A stretch of 64,000 bases of DNA from Phycisphaeraceae bacterium (GCA_020639195.1 JACKHB010000004.1:124001-188000); one strand, 5' to 3'; numbered from the stretch's first letter, positions 49,295 through 58,878 are shown. Program-made: numbers and translations. The notes: generated by a model from the sequence alone, not told the origin.

Positions 49295-51304
49295 CTACAT
49301 CGCTTCCTTGGTGGCCCTCAGGACCTCCTGGAAGCTCGTCATGCCCTGAGCGACCTTCTGCATGCCGTCGTCGCGCAGGGAGATCATCCCCCGCTCGAGG
49401 CACTGACGGCGGAACTCGGCCACGTTGGGATTGCGCGCGATGACGTCACGCACCTGGTCGTCAACGACGAGCAGCTCGTAGATGCCCACGCGCCCGGCGT
49501 ACCCGGTGTTGCGGCACCGGTCGCAGCCCCTGGGTGTCCAGATCTCGTCGGCGCTGTGCCCCTGGATCTCCAGAAACTCCCGAAGGTCGTCGGGCGCGGG
49601 CGCCTGGATCTTGCAGTGCTTGCACAGGCGCCGCACCAGCCGCTGGGCGAGCACGCCGTTGATCGCGGCCCCGATCAGGAATGGCTCGATGCCGATGTTG
49701 ACCAGGCGCGTGATCGAACTGGGCGCATCGTTGGTGTGCAGCGTGCTCAGCACGAGGTGGCCCGTGAGCGCCGCCTGGACCGCGATCAGCGCCGTTTCCT
49801 GGTCGCGGATCTCGCCGAGCATGATCACGTCTGGGTCCTGACGCAGCAGCGCCCGCAGCGCCGTCGCGAAGCCCATGCCGATCTTCTCGTGCACCTGCGT
49901 CTGCGTGATCCCATCGAGCGAGTACTCGACCGGATCCTCCACGGTCGAGATGTTCATGTGCGTCTTGTCGAGCTGGCGCAGCGAGGAATACAGCGTCGTC
50001 GTCTTGCCGGAGCCCGTCGGCCCGGTCACCAGCACGATCCCGTGCGGCGAGTTGATCTGCTGCCTCCACAGCTCCATCGTCTGCTCGGAGAATCCCAGAT
50101 CCTCCAGCTGCACGTTGATGGAGCGCGTGTCGAGAATACGCATGACCGTCTTCTCACCGAACGCCGTGGGCAGCGTGCTGACGCGCAGGTCGAGCTTCCG
50201 CCCCTGCACGGTGCACTTGATGCGCCCGTCCTGCGGGATGCGACGCTCGGAGATGTCCAGGTTCGCCATGATCTTCAAGCGGCTGGTGATCGCCGCGCTC
50301 ATCGAGACCGGCGGATTGAGCATCTCGTACAGCTCGCCGTCGATGCGGAAGCGCACCTTGAGCTTCTTCTCCGCCGGCTCCACGTGGATGTCGCTGGCCC
50401 CCTCCTTGATCGCCGTCTGGATGATGTAGTTCACGTAGCGGATGACCGGGCTCTCGCCGGCCTTGGCCTCGAGGTCCACCTCCTCGTTGCTCATCCGCTC
50501 CAGCTCGACGTCGGCCTCGTCGACGTCGGTCAAGATCTCGTTCAGGTCGACGCCATCCTCGGCGCCGGAACCGCCGGGATCGCCCACGATCTCCAGCGCG
50601 CCCCGCACGTCGTAGCCCGCGATCAGCACCAGCTTGACGCTGGGAACCTCCAGCCGGCGGCGGATCTCGTCGAGAAGGAACACGTCGTCGGGACGCGTCG
50701 CCCCGACCACTACGCGCCGGCCCTCCATCCGCAGCGGCAGCACGCCGTGCTTGCGGCAGAATTCCGCCGTGAGCCGCTGCAGCAGCTTGCCATCGAAGCC
50801 GCCGTCGAGGCCCTTCTCGAGGTCCACCCGCTCGAACGGCACGCTGGCCAGTTCGGCGACAACGCGCTGCACCTCGACCTCGTCGGCGCCCTGCTCGACC
50901 AGCACGCCCGCGAGGTCCTGGCCAGGGGTCTGTGCCACGATCGTCTGCGCCGCGGTCATGCGCTCGGCCGTCACGATGCTGCGCGAGACCAGTGTCTCGG
51001 CCAGACCTCGCGTCTCTCGCTTCTGCAGCTCGCCCTTGGGACGGTACACGTTCCTCGCGGCGCTCTTGGCGGGCGGGCTCGCGCCGGCGCCCGCCTCCTC
51101 GGCCTCGCGCTTGGAGCCGGCCGGTTCATCCGCCTCCCCGCGCCGCTGGTGGGCCGGGGCGCTGGGAAGCGGGCTGAACGCCGACTCGGCCTGATCGATC
51201 CGGTGCGGACGCTTGGGCTCCTCGCCCTTGGGCCGGCGCGACACCGGCTGCTCGGCGTCCACGCCCAGGCGATCGAGGATGTCGTCGATGTTGTACTTGC
51301 CCAA
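49295..51304 (-). CDS. Type II secretion / type IV pilus assembly ATPase (GspE/PilB)
   Basis: The 669-aa ATPase has an N-terminal GspE_N (MshE-like) part near 100-200 and the catalytic domain from about 270: SPVIRYVNYIIQTAIKEGAS, Walker A GPTGSGKTTTLY near 425, Asp box VEDPVEYSLDG, Walker B DPDVIMLGEIRDQET, His box HLVLSTLHTNDA and a Zn-binding tetracysteine (CKHC near 560, CDRC near 594). It powers pilus extension or pseudopilus assembly at the inner membrane. Start: TTG 51304 with GGGGAGAG upstream; an ATG is not available in the family homology. The last gene of the pil operon. Confidence 0.93.
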   Translation of the reverse strand: MGKYNIDDILDRLGVDAEQPVSRRPKGEEPKRPHRIDQAESAFSPLPSAPAHQRRGEADEPAGSKREAEEAGAGASPPAKSAARNVYRPKGELQKRETRGLAETLVSRSIVTAERMTAAQTIVAQTPGQDLAGVLVEQGADEVEVQRVVAELASVPFERVDLEKGLDGGFDGKLLQRLTAEFCRKHGVLPLRMEGRRVVVGATRPDDVFLLDEIRRRLEVPSVKLVLIAGYDVRGALEIVGDPGGSGAEDGVDLNEILTDVDEADVELERMSNEEVDLEAKAGESPVIRYVNYIIQTAIKEGASDIHVEPAEKKLKVRFRIDGELYEMLNPPVSMSAAITSRLKIMANLDISERRIPQDGRIKCTVQGRKLDLRVSTLPTAFGEKTVMRILDTRSINVQLEDLGFSEQTMELWRQQINSPHGIVLVTGPTGSGKTTTLYSSLRQLDKTHMNISTVEDPVEYSLDGITQTQVHEKIGMGFATALRALLRQDPDVIMLGEIRDQETALIAVQAALTGHLVLSTLHTNDAPSSITRLVNIGIEPFLIGAAINGVLAQRLVRRLCKHCKIQAPAPDDLREFLEIQGHSADEIWTPRGCDRCRNTGYAGRVGIYELLVVDDQVRDVIARNPNVAEFRRQCLERGMISLRDDGMQKVAQGMTSFQEVLRATKEAM

Positions 51305-51329
51305 CGCGCCCTCTCCCCGCAGTCGTCCG

Positions 51330-52031
51330 CTAGCGCTTGCCGCTCGAACGACGCACGCCCGGACCGTGCGTCGACGTCGTAATCGTGTATGTCTGGCCGT
51401 CCACCTCGAGCACCACGCCGCTGTGGTTGATGTCCGCAACGGTGAACAGATCGAGCACGGTGTCGCCCGGACGCACGATCGTGTCGTTGATCGTCGCCAG
51501 GGGCACGCGCCCGGTCACCACCGTCTGGAGCACGAGCCCCGCGAGCGTGTTCTCGATCTCGCGCTTGCGCGCCTCCGCCGCGTTGCGCGCCGCCTGCTCG
51601 GCCTTGATGCGCTCGGCGTCTCGCTTCAACTGGTCGGCGTTCTCATCGACCGCGTCGGTGTCGGCGGGGGTGAGGTAGAACGGATCCGTTCCCGCCATCT
51701 CCTGGGGCACCTGCAGCGGGGCCCCGCCACGCTCGAGCGTGGCCAGCACCACCTCGAACCGACGCGCCTGTTCGGCGGAGATCGACTCGCCCTTGTAGGT
51801 CACCTTGGTGTCGTCGGAGCGCATGCCGGCGCGAACGCCCATCGTCCGCATCGTGAAGATCGCCACACCGCTCAGGACCGCCACGCCCGCGAGCAGCACG
51901 TAGGTCGTCACCAGCCGCTTGCGCGCGGCCGACGCCGCGCTGGCCGCGGCGTCCATCGTCGTCCCCGACAACATCCGCAGCATCGCCCCCGCGCCGTCGC
52001 GCGGGTCCATGGACGTGTTCTGCTCGCTCAT
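51330..52031 (-). CDS. Unrecognised membrane protein of the pilus operon
   Basis: The 233-aa protein has one transmembrane segment (TTYVLLAGVAVLSGVAIFTM) near 40-60, an extracytoplasmic coiled-coil-like region (DENADQLKRDAERIKAEQAA), and a C-terminal beta domain (AGLVLQTVVTGRVPLATIND, GDTVLDLFTVADINHSGVVL, EVDGQTYTITTSTHG). By position (after pilO) and layout it could be a PilP/GspC-like inner-membrane linker to the secretin. Sequence similarity is not obvious, so that is inference. ATGA overlap with pilO. Confidence 0.6.
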   Translation of the reverse strand: MSEQNTSMDPRDGAGAMLRMLSGTTMDAAASAASAARKRLVTTYVLLAGVAVLSGVAIFTMRTMGVRAGMRSDDTKVTYKGESISAEQARRFEVVLATLERGGAPLQVPQEMAGTDPFYLTPADTDAVDENADQLKRDAERIKAEQAARNAAEARKREIENTLAGLVLQTVVTGRVPLATINDTIVRPGDTVLDLFTVADINHSGVVLEVDGQTYTITTSTHGPGVRRSSGKR

Positions 52032-52573
52032 CGACCGCTCCCTCCATCGTCCTGGAAGTAGATGCTCAGCGTGAACTCGACGTTCATTTGCCCGTTGTTC
52101 TTGCTGTCGCGCTCCAGCGTCATCGCGGGAATCCGCGTCTGCCTGGGCAGGCGCTCCAGCTCGGTCAGGAACCGGTAGAACCCGTCCCACGAGCCGCTGG
52201 TTTCCATGGTCAGGGGCTGCTCAAAGTACAAGGCCGCCGCGACAGGCTTCTCCGACTGCATCGCCGGAGACGCCAGCCCGGACTGGATCGCCAGGTCGGA
52301 CACCTGACGCATGATCCGGTCGACCTCCTTGTCGGTGGGCAGACGCGCCTCGACCGAGGCGATCCGCTGGGCGATCTCGTCGTTGGCGCGGCGAAGGTCC
52401 TCGCTCCGCGCCGTTTCCTCGCGCAGCTTGTCGAGCAGTTCCTCGCGATGCGCGATCTCGCCCTTGGCGCGCTCGATCGCGCGGTTCTGCGGGCGGAACA
52501 CCAGCATGTACGCCGAGACGGGCACCGCCAGGAGCACCGCCAGCAGGATGAGCTCACGGATTCCGAAGCGCAT
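52028..52573 (-). CDS. pilO: PilO-like type IV pilus inner-membrane protein
   Basis: The 181-aa protein has a membrane segment (ELILLAVLLAVPVSAYMLVF), a coiled coil (LLDKLREETARSEDLRRAND) and a small ferredoxin-like fold (KPVAAALYFEQPLTMETSGS, WDGFYRFLTELERLPRQTRI), the PilO/GspM pattern. It forms the alignment complex with PilN and PilM. ATG 52573; next gene overlaps by ATGA. Confidence 0.8.
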   Translation of the reverse strand: MRFGIRELILLAVLLAVPVSAYMLVFRPQNRAIERAKGEIAHREELLDKLREETARSEDLRRANDEIAQRIASVEARLPTDKEVDRIMRQVSDLAIQSGLASPAMQSEKPVAAALYFEQPLTMETSGSWDGFYRFLTELERLPRQTRIPAMTLERDSKNNGQMNVEFTLSIYFQDDGGSGR

Positions 52574-52577
52574 GGCT

Positions 52578-53435
52578 TTAGTCCTCCCCGCCCATGAGAT
52601 TGAAGATCGCATCGGCCCACCCGCCGCGAGGCGCCGCCCGATCCTCGGGGCCTCCTTCGCCGCCCGGCAGCGGCGCGTCGAGATCGATCGGGTCCACCAG
52701 CGCCAGGTCAAGCTGGCTCACGTCCGCGTCCTGTCGCAAGCGCGCGCGGATCTGGAACTTCCGCAGGCTCTGGCTGTCGAGCATCGTCTGCTCGATGTAC
52801 TCGAGGTCCACGCCCTCGAGCAGCGGACACGTGGTCAGGGCCGCCAGATAGTCCGTGATCGGCGAGTTGCCCGAGCTCACGCCCATGATCCGCAACGAGA
52901 ACTCGAAGCGCGGCGGGGCGATCTTGGGCCGCTCGTCGGTCTTGCGCTGGTTCCTCTTGCTCACCGAGGCCTTGCCCGAGAGCGACCGCACCTGGCCGCC
53001 CCGCCCGGAACGCCCCGCCTCCTCCGTGCCCACGTCCTTGAGTCGCTTGCCCTCGAGTTCGACCTCCAGCAGCGTGATGCCCGCTGGACGCGTCGAGTTG
53101 ATCTGGGCCAGCAGGACGCTCCGCGGCACACGCTCGATCAGCGAATTGGTGATCTCCGCCTTCTCAAACAACTCCGCACGACGCTCCTCGAGCACCTTGA
53201 GCTGCTCGATCTTCTCGCCCTCGCGCTTGTACTCGGCCGAGACCGCCGTCTCCCGCGCCCGCACCGTCTGCCAGCGCCGGTTCGTGATCAGGAATGCCGA
53301 GACGATGAGGAACATGATGATGCTGTAGAGCAGCACGATGAGGAAGTTGGCCCGATGCTCGGCCTTTGCCGCGAGGTAGTCCGACGGCAGGAACGAGCTG
53401 CCGGCATCGGGGCGTTGCTGGCGTCCAAAGTCCAT
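52578..53435 (-). CDS. PilN-like pilus assembly protein
   Basis: The 285-aa protein has a cytoplasmic N-terminus that normally binds PilM (FLPSDYLAAKAEHRANF), one membrane segment (FLIVLLYSIIMFLIVSAFL), a coiled coil (KIEQLKVLEERRAELFEKAE) and a beta-rich periplasmic part (GITLLEVELEGKRLKDV, FEFSLRIMGVSSGNSPITDY). It has an Arg/Lys-rich insert (KASVSKRNQRKTDERPK). Identified by order pilM-pilN-pilO as well as topology. 4 bp before pilO. Confidence 0.75.
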   Translation of the reverse strand: MDFGRQQRPDAGSSFLPSDYLAAKAEHRANFLIVLLYSIIMFLIVSAFLITNRRWQTVRARETAVSAEYKREGEKIEQLKVLEERRAELFEKAEITNSLIERVPRSVLLAQINSTRPAGITLLEVELEGKRLKDVGTEEAGRSGRGGQVRSLSGKASVSKRNQRKTDERPKIAPPRFEFSLRIMGVSSGNSPITDYLAALTTCPLLEGVDLEYIEQTMLDSQSLRKFQIRARLRQDADVSQLDLALVDPIDLDAPLPGGEGGPEDRAAPRGGWADAIFNLMGGED

Positions 53436-53445
53436 GGGTGCCCTC

Positions 53446-54633
53446 CTACAGGTCCGTGGGGCTCAGGGCCGCCCCCAGCACGCTCGCCCAGCCCGGCTGC
53501 GGGCTCGAGAAATCGACGCCCGCGCAGGGCTCGCGCCCCGTCCTCGCCACGTGCGCCATCGGATCGTCCGTCTGTCCAGGCAGGCGCAGCGCGCGGGCCA
53601 CGTGCTCGCAGAGCGCGTGCTGACGCGATTCGCCCCCGAGGAACACCGCCCGGTCGGCTCGCCGCCCACCGAACAGCGACTCGTGGTACCGCAGGCACAT
53701 CTGGATCTCGTCGGTCAGGATCTCCAGCGGCTCGCTCAGCTCCACCGCGCCCTCGGCCAGCGCCCCGGCTCGCGCCCGCGGACGCGATCGCTCCGCCCGA
53801 GCCTTGCCGACGCTCAGCAGCGCCATGCCCTCCACGGGCGCCCCGTCGTCCTCGTCGTGTCCGCCGCTGGTCAGGGACGTCAACGCCAGGCGCGTCGCCC
53901 CTGCCTGCGCGGGCTTGAGGCCCATCTGCGTCGCCACGGCCTCGTCCAGATGCCGGCCGCCAAAGTCGATGTGTCGCGCAAACACCAGCGATCGCCCGTG
54001 CGCGATCATCGCCCGCGTGCACGACCACCCGATGTCCAGGTACAGCGCCGCCGACGCCTCGTCCACCTCGCACAGCGTCGAGTACGCCCGGAGCAGCGTC
54101 GAGAACTCGTCGAACATGCCCACGGGCTCGAGCCGCGCGCCCTTGAGCGCTCCCATCACGCGGATCACGAAGTCCTTGGGTGTCGCCAGGCAGATCGCCT
54201 CGGCGCGCGGGGCGCCCGACTGACGCGACACGCCGGGGACCTCGAAGTGACGCATCACCAGCGCCGACCCGGAGCAGTTGAGTTCCTGCGGAATCGCAGA
54301 CTCCACCAGTGCCCGCGTCGAGACCCCCTCGCCCGGCGTGAACTGCATGTGCTTGCAGAACGTGTGGCTCGCCGGAAGCACGCACACGGCGCGCTTGCTC
54401 TTGAACCCGCCGCGTCGAATCAGCTTCGGCAGCTGCTCCAGCTGAAACTCCAGCCGTCCCGCCGGATCCGACAGAAGGTTCTCGGGCGTGGGCAGCGCCG
54501 CCGCGGCGATCAGGGCCGGCCGGTCGCCGTTGCCCATCTGCATGGCCTTGAGCGACGAGACGCCAAAGTCGATCGCGACCGGCGTCTGCCCCTTGAGGGA
54601 TCGTCCGTGAGGTGCTTGATGCTCGCGTCCCAT
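53446..54633 (-). CDS. PilM-like actin-fold pilus assembly protein
   Basis: The 395-aa cytoplasmic protein has the ASKHA phosphate-1 strand TPVAIDFGVSSLKAMQM and an N-terminus containing the pilN-binding surface, plus ALYLDIGWSCTRAMIAHGRS as phosphate-2 loop and LGGESRQHALCEHVARAL near the end. It anchors the PilNO complex. GGAGGA stands before ATG 54633 (MGREHQAP). First gene of the operon; divergent from trpS with 197 bp between, no clear promoter pair found. Confidence 0.85.
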   Translation of the reverse strand: MGREHQAPHGRSLKGQTPVAIDFGVSSLKAMQMGNGDRPALIAAAALPTPENLLSDPAGRLEFQLEQLPKLIRRGGFKSKRAVCVLPASHTFCKHMQFTPGEGVSTRALVESAIPQELNCSGSALVMRHFEVPGVSRQSGAPRAEAICLATPKDFVIRVMGALKGARLEPVGMFDEFSTLLRAYSTLCEVDEASAALYLDIGWSCTRAMIAHGRSLVFARHIDFGGRHLDEAVATQMGLKPAQAGATRLALTSLTSGGHDEDDGAPVEGMALLSVGKARAERSRPRARAGALAEGAVELSEPLEILTDEIQMCLRYHESLFGGRRADRAVFLGGESRQHALCEHVARALRLPGQTDDPMAHVARTGREPCAGVDFSSPQPGWASVLGAALSPTDL

Positions 54634-54830
54634 GCGTTCCTCCGGGCAGTAGGCCCGTCGTGGGACCATCGGCCCGCCCGCGCGGGGGATTCAGGCCCCG
54701 GCGGTTCGCCCGGCCGCCCGGACCCGCGCGACCCACGCAGTCCAGTCAGCCCGCGCCCTCCACACGCCCGAGAACGTGCCGCCAACCCGCTGGGCCGGCC
54801 CACCCATCGCGCCCCGTACACTTTGCCCCC

Positions 54831-55922
54831 ATGCCCGAGAACCACGGCACGAAACCCCGAATCCTCACCGGCGACACTCCCACGAGCCGACTCCACTTGG
54901 GCCACTACGTCGGCTCCATCGAGAACCGCTTGCGCCTCCAGGACCAATACGACTGCTACTTCCTGCTGGCCAACATGCACGCGTTCACGACCAAGGCCGA
55001 ATCGCCCGAAGAGATCCGGACGAGCACCATCGAGATCGTCAAGGACTGGCTCGCCTGCGGCATCGATCCCGACAAGGCCACCATCGCCCTCCAGACCGAG
55101 ATCCCCGCCATCGCCGAGCTGACGTGGTTCTTTGCGATGCTTTTGCCCTTCAACCGCGTGCTGCGGAATCCCACGCTCAAGACCGAGATCGACGCCAAGG
55201 GCCTCGGAGACACCTACTCATTCGGATTCCCCATGTACGCCGTCGGCCAGTGCGCCGACATCCTCGCCTTTCTGCCCGAACTCATCCCCGTCGGCGAAGA
55301 CCAGGTCGCCCACATCGAGATGTGCCGCGAGGTCGCGCGCCGATTCAACCAAGTGTTCTGCGCCGTGGACCCGCAGACCGAGGACGACGACTATCCCGCT
55401 CGTGGTGGGCTCTTTCCCATCCCAAAGGCGCTGGTCGGACGCATCGGACGCCTGGTCGGCACCGACGGTAACAACAAGATGTCCAAGAGCCTCGGCAACG
55501 CCATCTTCCTCTCAGACTCTCCCAAGGAGGTCAAGAAAAAGATCGGCGCCATGTACCCCGGCCAGAGCCGCAACCCCGATGAACCCGGCAACGTCGAGAT
55601 CAACCCCGTATTCCAATACGCCGACGTCTTCCTCACCGATCGCGCTCTTCTTGAGGATCTCAAGGATCGCTACCGCCGCGGCGACAACCTCGGCGACGGC
55701 CACGTGAAGGCCCACGTGATCGAGGCCATCAACGCTCTGCTCGAGCCGATCCGCGCCCGACGCGCCATGTACGAGGGACCGGGCGGCGACGATCTCGTGA
55801 TCGACATCATCCGCGCCGGAACCGCTCGCGCCAATGACCTCACGGAGCGAACACTGCACGAGGCCAAGCGCGCCATGCGCCTCGACTTCGGCCCCCGCTC
55901 GCTCCGTTGGGCCCCGCGATAG
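54831..55922 (+). CDS. trpS: Tryptophan--tRNA ligase
   Basis: This class I synthetase (363 aa) charges tRNA-Trp. The HIGH-type motif is RLHLGHYVGSIENRL near 20, with FLLANMHAFTT; the ATP-binding KMSKS loop is NNKMSKSLGN near 220. MYAVGQCADIL and VGEDQVAHIEM mark the dimeric bacterial enzyme. A weak SD precedes the ATG at 54831; the open frame upstream has no similarity. Convergent with the next gene (3 bp). Confidence 0.97.
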   Translation: MPENHGTKPRILTGDTPTSRLHLGHYVGSIENRLRLQDQYDCYFLLANMHAFTTKAESPEEIRTSTIEIVKDWLACGIDPDKATIALQTEIPAIAELTWFFAMLLPFNRVLRNPTLKTEIDAKGLGDTYSFGFPMYAVGQCADILAFLPELIPVGEDQVAHIEMCREVARRFNQVFCAVDPQTEDDDYPARGGLFPIPKALVGRIGRLVGTDGNNKMSKSLGNAIFLSDSPKEVKKKIGAMYPGQSRNPDEPGNVEINPVFQYADVFLTDRALLEDLKDRYRRGDNLGDGHVKAHVIEAINALLEPIRARRAMYEGPGGDDLVIDIIRAGTARANDLTERTLHEAKRAMRLDFGPRSLRWAPR

Positions 55923-55925
55923 CGC

Positions 55926-57152
55926 TCATTCGCCCACGAGCACCAACCCGCGCTCGATGAGCACGGTGTCCTGGATCGGTCCGTACCGCCCTTGCTCGAT
56001 GCGCAGTTCCAGCCGAGTCCCGCCCGACAGCGCCGCCGAAACCCTCGCCGACGGCCGGTCGGCGCCGAGCGCCTCACGCGCCACTTCCCTCGCGTCCTCC
56101 GAGCCGTGCTCAATCAGGACGACCTCCACATCGCCCCAGCGCCGGAACTGTCCAGGAATCTCCGCATCAAACGCCACACGTCTCGCGTCCTGCGGCAGCC
56201 GCCACACCACCCGGGCCGGGCCGGCTACCCGCATCGACGCCGCGCCGAGCAGGCTTCGGGCGGCCGGCGTCCACTCGATCGGCGGCGCCCACCTGCGCCC
56301 GTCGATCGGCTCAAACGTCTCGATCGGCAGAGCCGAGAGCGCGACCACGCGCGATGGATCCATCAGCACGGCGACGACATGCCGCACAGGCACCTCGATG
56401 CGCGACGCGTCACTCGTGCCCTCCTCGCCGTACAGCGCCAGGTCCATCCCCAACCGCCCCGAACTCCACTCCATGCGATGGCCCGCCAGCACAGTGGCGT
56501 CGCTAAGCCAGACCAAAGGTGTCGAGTCCCGCGCGGGTGGATTCGCCAAGACCAATTCGCTCACGCGCGACAGCGCGAACGTCGCGTCGCCCGTGTCCGT
56601 CTCCAGAACAATGCTCGAACCCACAGATGCCGCGAATCCGCGCAGCACGTCCCCATTCACCAGCGAAAGCACGTCGGCGCTGGGATCGGCCTCTACCGGA
56701 CCTCGCTCCGTCAACCCGATACGCAGCCTCGCGACCTGTTCGAGCGGGATCGATACCTCTTTCCCACCCGGCACAAGCCACCGCACGAAGTCCCCCCCGC
56801 CGCCCACGACGACGCCCGGTAGTCGCTGGCCGTCGGTCAGTTCGATCCGCTGGTGGCGTGCACCGATGCTGCCCCCCGAGGTCAGCCGAACCGGCGTCGG
56901 CTCAAACCCGACCCATGCCTCCTTCGCCTCGACGATCGCGACGACCTCGCGCAGGTCCAGACGCTCGACCAGTCCCCGCGACTCGATCTCGACACCATCG
57001 GGATCGATCGACAGCACCACCGCTCGGCGCACGTTCAATAACGAGTCGATGATGTCTCGCTGCGGCTGCCCCATCACCGGCGCCGCCAGCGCCGCCACCA
57101 TCGCCAGGCGCTGCGCGCCGCCACGCACGCATCGGATTGGAAACACTCGCAT
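55926..57152 (-). CDS. Unrecognised secreted protein, 408 aa
   Basis: A signal-like N-terminus (CVRGGAQRLAMVAALAAPVMG) precedes a protein with repeated beta strands, such as VVLSIDPDGVEIESRGL, RIELTDGQRLPGVVVGGGGD and DVLSLVNGDVLRGFAASVGS. The repeated VNGDVLRG/ DGQRLPG/ pattern suggests several copies of a small beta domain. No enzyme motif seen. It ends the minus-strand envelope operon; the preceding stop overlaps by two bases the possible GTG start at 57155. Confidence 0.65.
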   Translation of the reverse strand: MRVFPIRCVRGGAQRLAMVAALAAPVMGQPQRDIIDSLLNVRRAVVLSIDPDGVEIESRGLVERLDLREVVAIVEAKEAWVGFEPTPVRLTSGGSIGARHQRIELTDGQRLPGVVVGGGGDFVRWLVPGGKEVSIPLEQVARLRIGLTERGPVEADPSADVLSLVNGDVLRGFAASVGSSIVLETDTGDATFALSRVSELVLANPPARDSTPLVWLSDATVLAGHRMEWSSGRLGMDLALYGEEGTSDASRIEVPVRHVVAVLMDPSRVVALSALPIETFEPIDGRRWAPPIEWTPAARSLLGAASMRVAGPARVVWRLPQDARRVAFDAEIPGQFRRWGDVEVVLIEHGSEDAREVAREALGADRPSARVSAALSGGTRLELRIEQGRYGPIQDTVLIERGLVLVGE

Positions 57153-57154
57153 CA

Positions 57155-58207
57155 CTACCTCTGGAAGATCGGCAGGAACCGCTTGGGCATCTGAAGAACG
57201 ATGAGCGCCATCGCGGTCCCGTACGCATTGCCCACCGACCGATCCTCCCAGGAGCCGTCGCCCATCTGCGTCTCGATCAACTCCTCACGAATCGCCGGCC
57301 ACCATTCCGCCCAGTGTTCCCCGCCGGCCAGATACATCGCCTGCACCGCGTAGTAGTGGCCGTAGAAATAATGTGACCGCTGCTGATTCGGTCGCCCCGG
57401 CATCGCCATCCTCTTGACGTAGTCGAGCCCTGTCGTGATCGCGTCGTCCTCGTAGATCCCCGCATACTGCAGGCTCGCCACGCCCGCCGCGGACCGCGGC
57501 CACAGGCTCGTGCCCATCTCGATCTGGTAGCGGAATCCCCCATCCGGGTTCTTGCAGCGACGCACGTACTCGACCGCTCTGTCGATCACCGCCTTGTCCA
57601 CCTCGATTCCCGCGTTGCGCGCCGATCGCAGCGCCATGATCTCGCAGATCGTCACCGACAGGTCCGCGTCGTGCGGCACGGGGTTGTACCGCCAACCGCC
57701 CTCCTCGTTCTGCGTCCGCTCGATGAGCCTCACGGCCCGCACGAGCGCCTCGTGCACCCGCTCCGACAGGCGAGTATCCCCGCCCCCGGCCGTCATCCCG
57801 TACACCTCGCCCAGGAACAGCGTGGCAAAGCCGTGCCCATACATGGGGCCATGGCTCGACTCGCTCACCAGCAGGCCGTTCTCGTCGCTCGATGCGAGGA
57901 TGTACTCCAGCCCGCGCCGCACCTGTTCGGCGTAGCGACCCCGCGAGGGAAGGTTCCCATCGGCCAGCAGCGCGATGCACGACAGCGCCGTGATCGCGAC
58001 GTTCTGCGCATAGCGCCCGTCCCCCACCGAGCCGTCGGCGCCGAACTCTCCCGAGAGGTACTCAAGGCCCCGCTCCACCGCAGCGACCGACTGCGGCGTC
58101 ATCTCGTTCTCCAGCGCGTTGTTCTCCGCCGTCGCCGGGGCATCCGGCTGGGCCGGCGCCGGTCCGACGAGCGCCGCCGCGAGCACGACCGCCGCGCCGA
58201 GCCTCAC
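57155..58207 (-). CDS. Secreted squalene/prenyltransferase-type repeat protein
   Basis: The 350-aa protein begins with a short signal peptide (MRLGAAVVLAAALVGPAPAQ) and then (alpha/alpha) barrel repeats: AVERGLEYLSGEFGADGSV, ALVRAVRLIERTQNEEGGW, RYVRRCKNPDGGFRYQI and QMGDGSWEDRSVG, the QW-type DGGW motifs of squalene cyclases and prenyltransferase-like proteins. Without the cyclase DXDD motif the activity is unknown; in planctomycetes such proteins are common in envelope clusters. GTG start at 58207 overlaps the previous gene (GTGA). Confidence 0.75.
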   Translation of the reverse strand: MRLGAAVVLAAALVGPAPAQPDAPATAENNALENEMTPQSVAAVERGLEYLSGEFGADGSVGDGRYAQNVAITALSCIALLADGNLPSRGRYAEQVRRGLEYILASSDENGLLVSESSHGPMYGHGFATLFLGEVYGMTAGGGDTRLSERVHEALVRAVRLIERTQNEEGGWRYNPVPHDADLSVTICEIMALRSARNAGIEVDKAVIDRAVEYVRRCKNPDGGFRYQIEMGTSLWPRSAAGVASLQYAGIYEDDAITTGLDYVKRMAMPGRPNQQRSHYFYGHYYAVQAMYLAGGEHWAEWWPAIREELIETQMGDGSWEDRSVGNAYGTAMALIVLQMPKRFLPIFQR

Positions 58208-58878
58208 GGGCGCGACCCCTGCTCGGCCAGTCGCCGGTAGTACGACTCGGTCAGCGCCCGGTACATCACGCTCACCGGGTCGGACGTTCCCTGCGTCAGC
58301 GCCGCCCGCAGCCGCTCGGGCAGGCTCCCCCACGACGCCATGTCCGGCGCCTGGCCCGGAGTCATCTGCGTTCCCTGAAGCGTCGGCGGCTCGTGCGCCT
58401 GCTGCACCTGCGAGTTCTGCGGCTGGTTCTGCTGCTGTTGCTGCGCCTGGTTCTGCGCGTCCTGCTGCTGCTGCTGCTGACGCGACTGGCTCTGGCTCTG
58501 CCCCTGCGACGCCGCCTCGATCAATTGGTCCAGCTTCCGAAGAATGTCCTCCTGCACACGCTGGGTCGCGATCCCCGTGTCCCGCGCCAGCTCCAGGCGG
58601 TCCGCCGCGTCACCCATCAACTGCACGGTCTGGTGGAACAACTCCCCGACCTGCTCGCCGCTCAACTGCCGGTCCAGCTCGCGCTGCGCGGCCTCGTCCA
58701 GCGGCAGCGTCCGACCCGCGCCGGACCCCTCCTCCGTATCGCTCAGGGGCGCCTCCTCGAGCCCGAGCAACTCATCGAGGCTCGGCAACGGTGAATCCTC
58801 CGGCGGTTCCGCGCCCGGTGCGCTCGCACCAAGCCACGAGCCAACTCCGACGATCGCCGCAATCCATCCACGCGTCAT
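58204..58878 (-). CDS. Unrecognised secreted Gln-rich protein
   Basis: The 224-aa protein has an export signal (MTRGWIAAIVGVGSWLGASA). The middle region contains helical LDRQLSGEQVGELFHQTVQL and DILRKLDQLIEAASQ. Next is a Gln-rich tract, with up to six Gln in a row, probably flexible. The tail has SLPERLRAALTQG and VSVMYRALTESYYRRLAEQG. It is coupled by ATGA to the large membrane protein upstream and by GTGA downstream. Function unknown. Confidence 0.7.
   Translation of the reverse strand: MTRGWIAAIVGVGSWLGASAPGAEPPEDSPLPSLDELLGLEEAPLSDTEEGSGAGRTLPLDEAAQRELDRQLSGEQVGELFHQTVQLMGDAADRLELARDTGIATQRVQEDILRKLDQLIEAASQGQSQSQSRQQQQQQDAQNQAQQQQQNQPQNSQVQQAHEPPTLQGTQMTPGQAPDMASWGSLPERLRAALTQGTSDPVSVMYRALTESYYRRLAEQGSRP
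58403..58506 (-). repeat. CAG/CTG-rich simple repeat coding for Gln
   Basis: Runs of CTG on the plus strand (for example five in a row near 58463-58478) encode the Gln tract of the secreted protein. Such runs can change length by slippage. Confidence 0.7.

Noticed and set aside
58403..58506. CTG repeats as a possible CRISPR or microsatellite locus
   Set aside because: The runs are in frame, without spacers, and code for a Gln tract.
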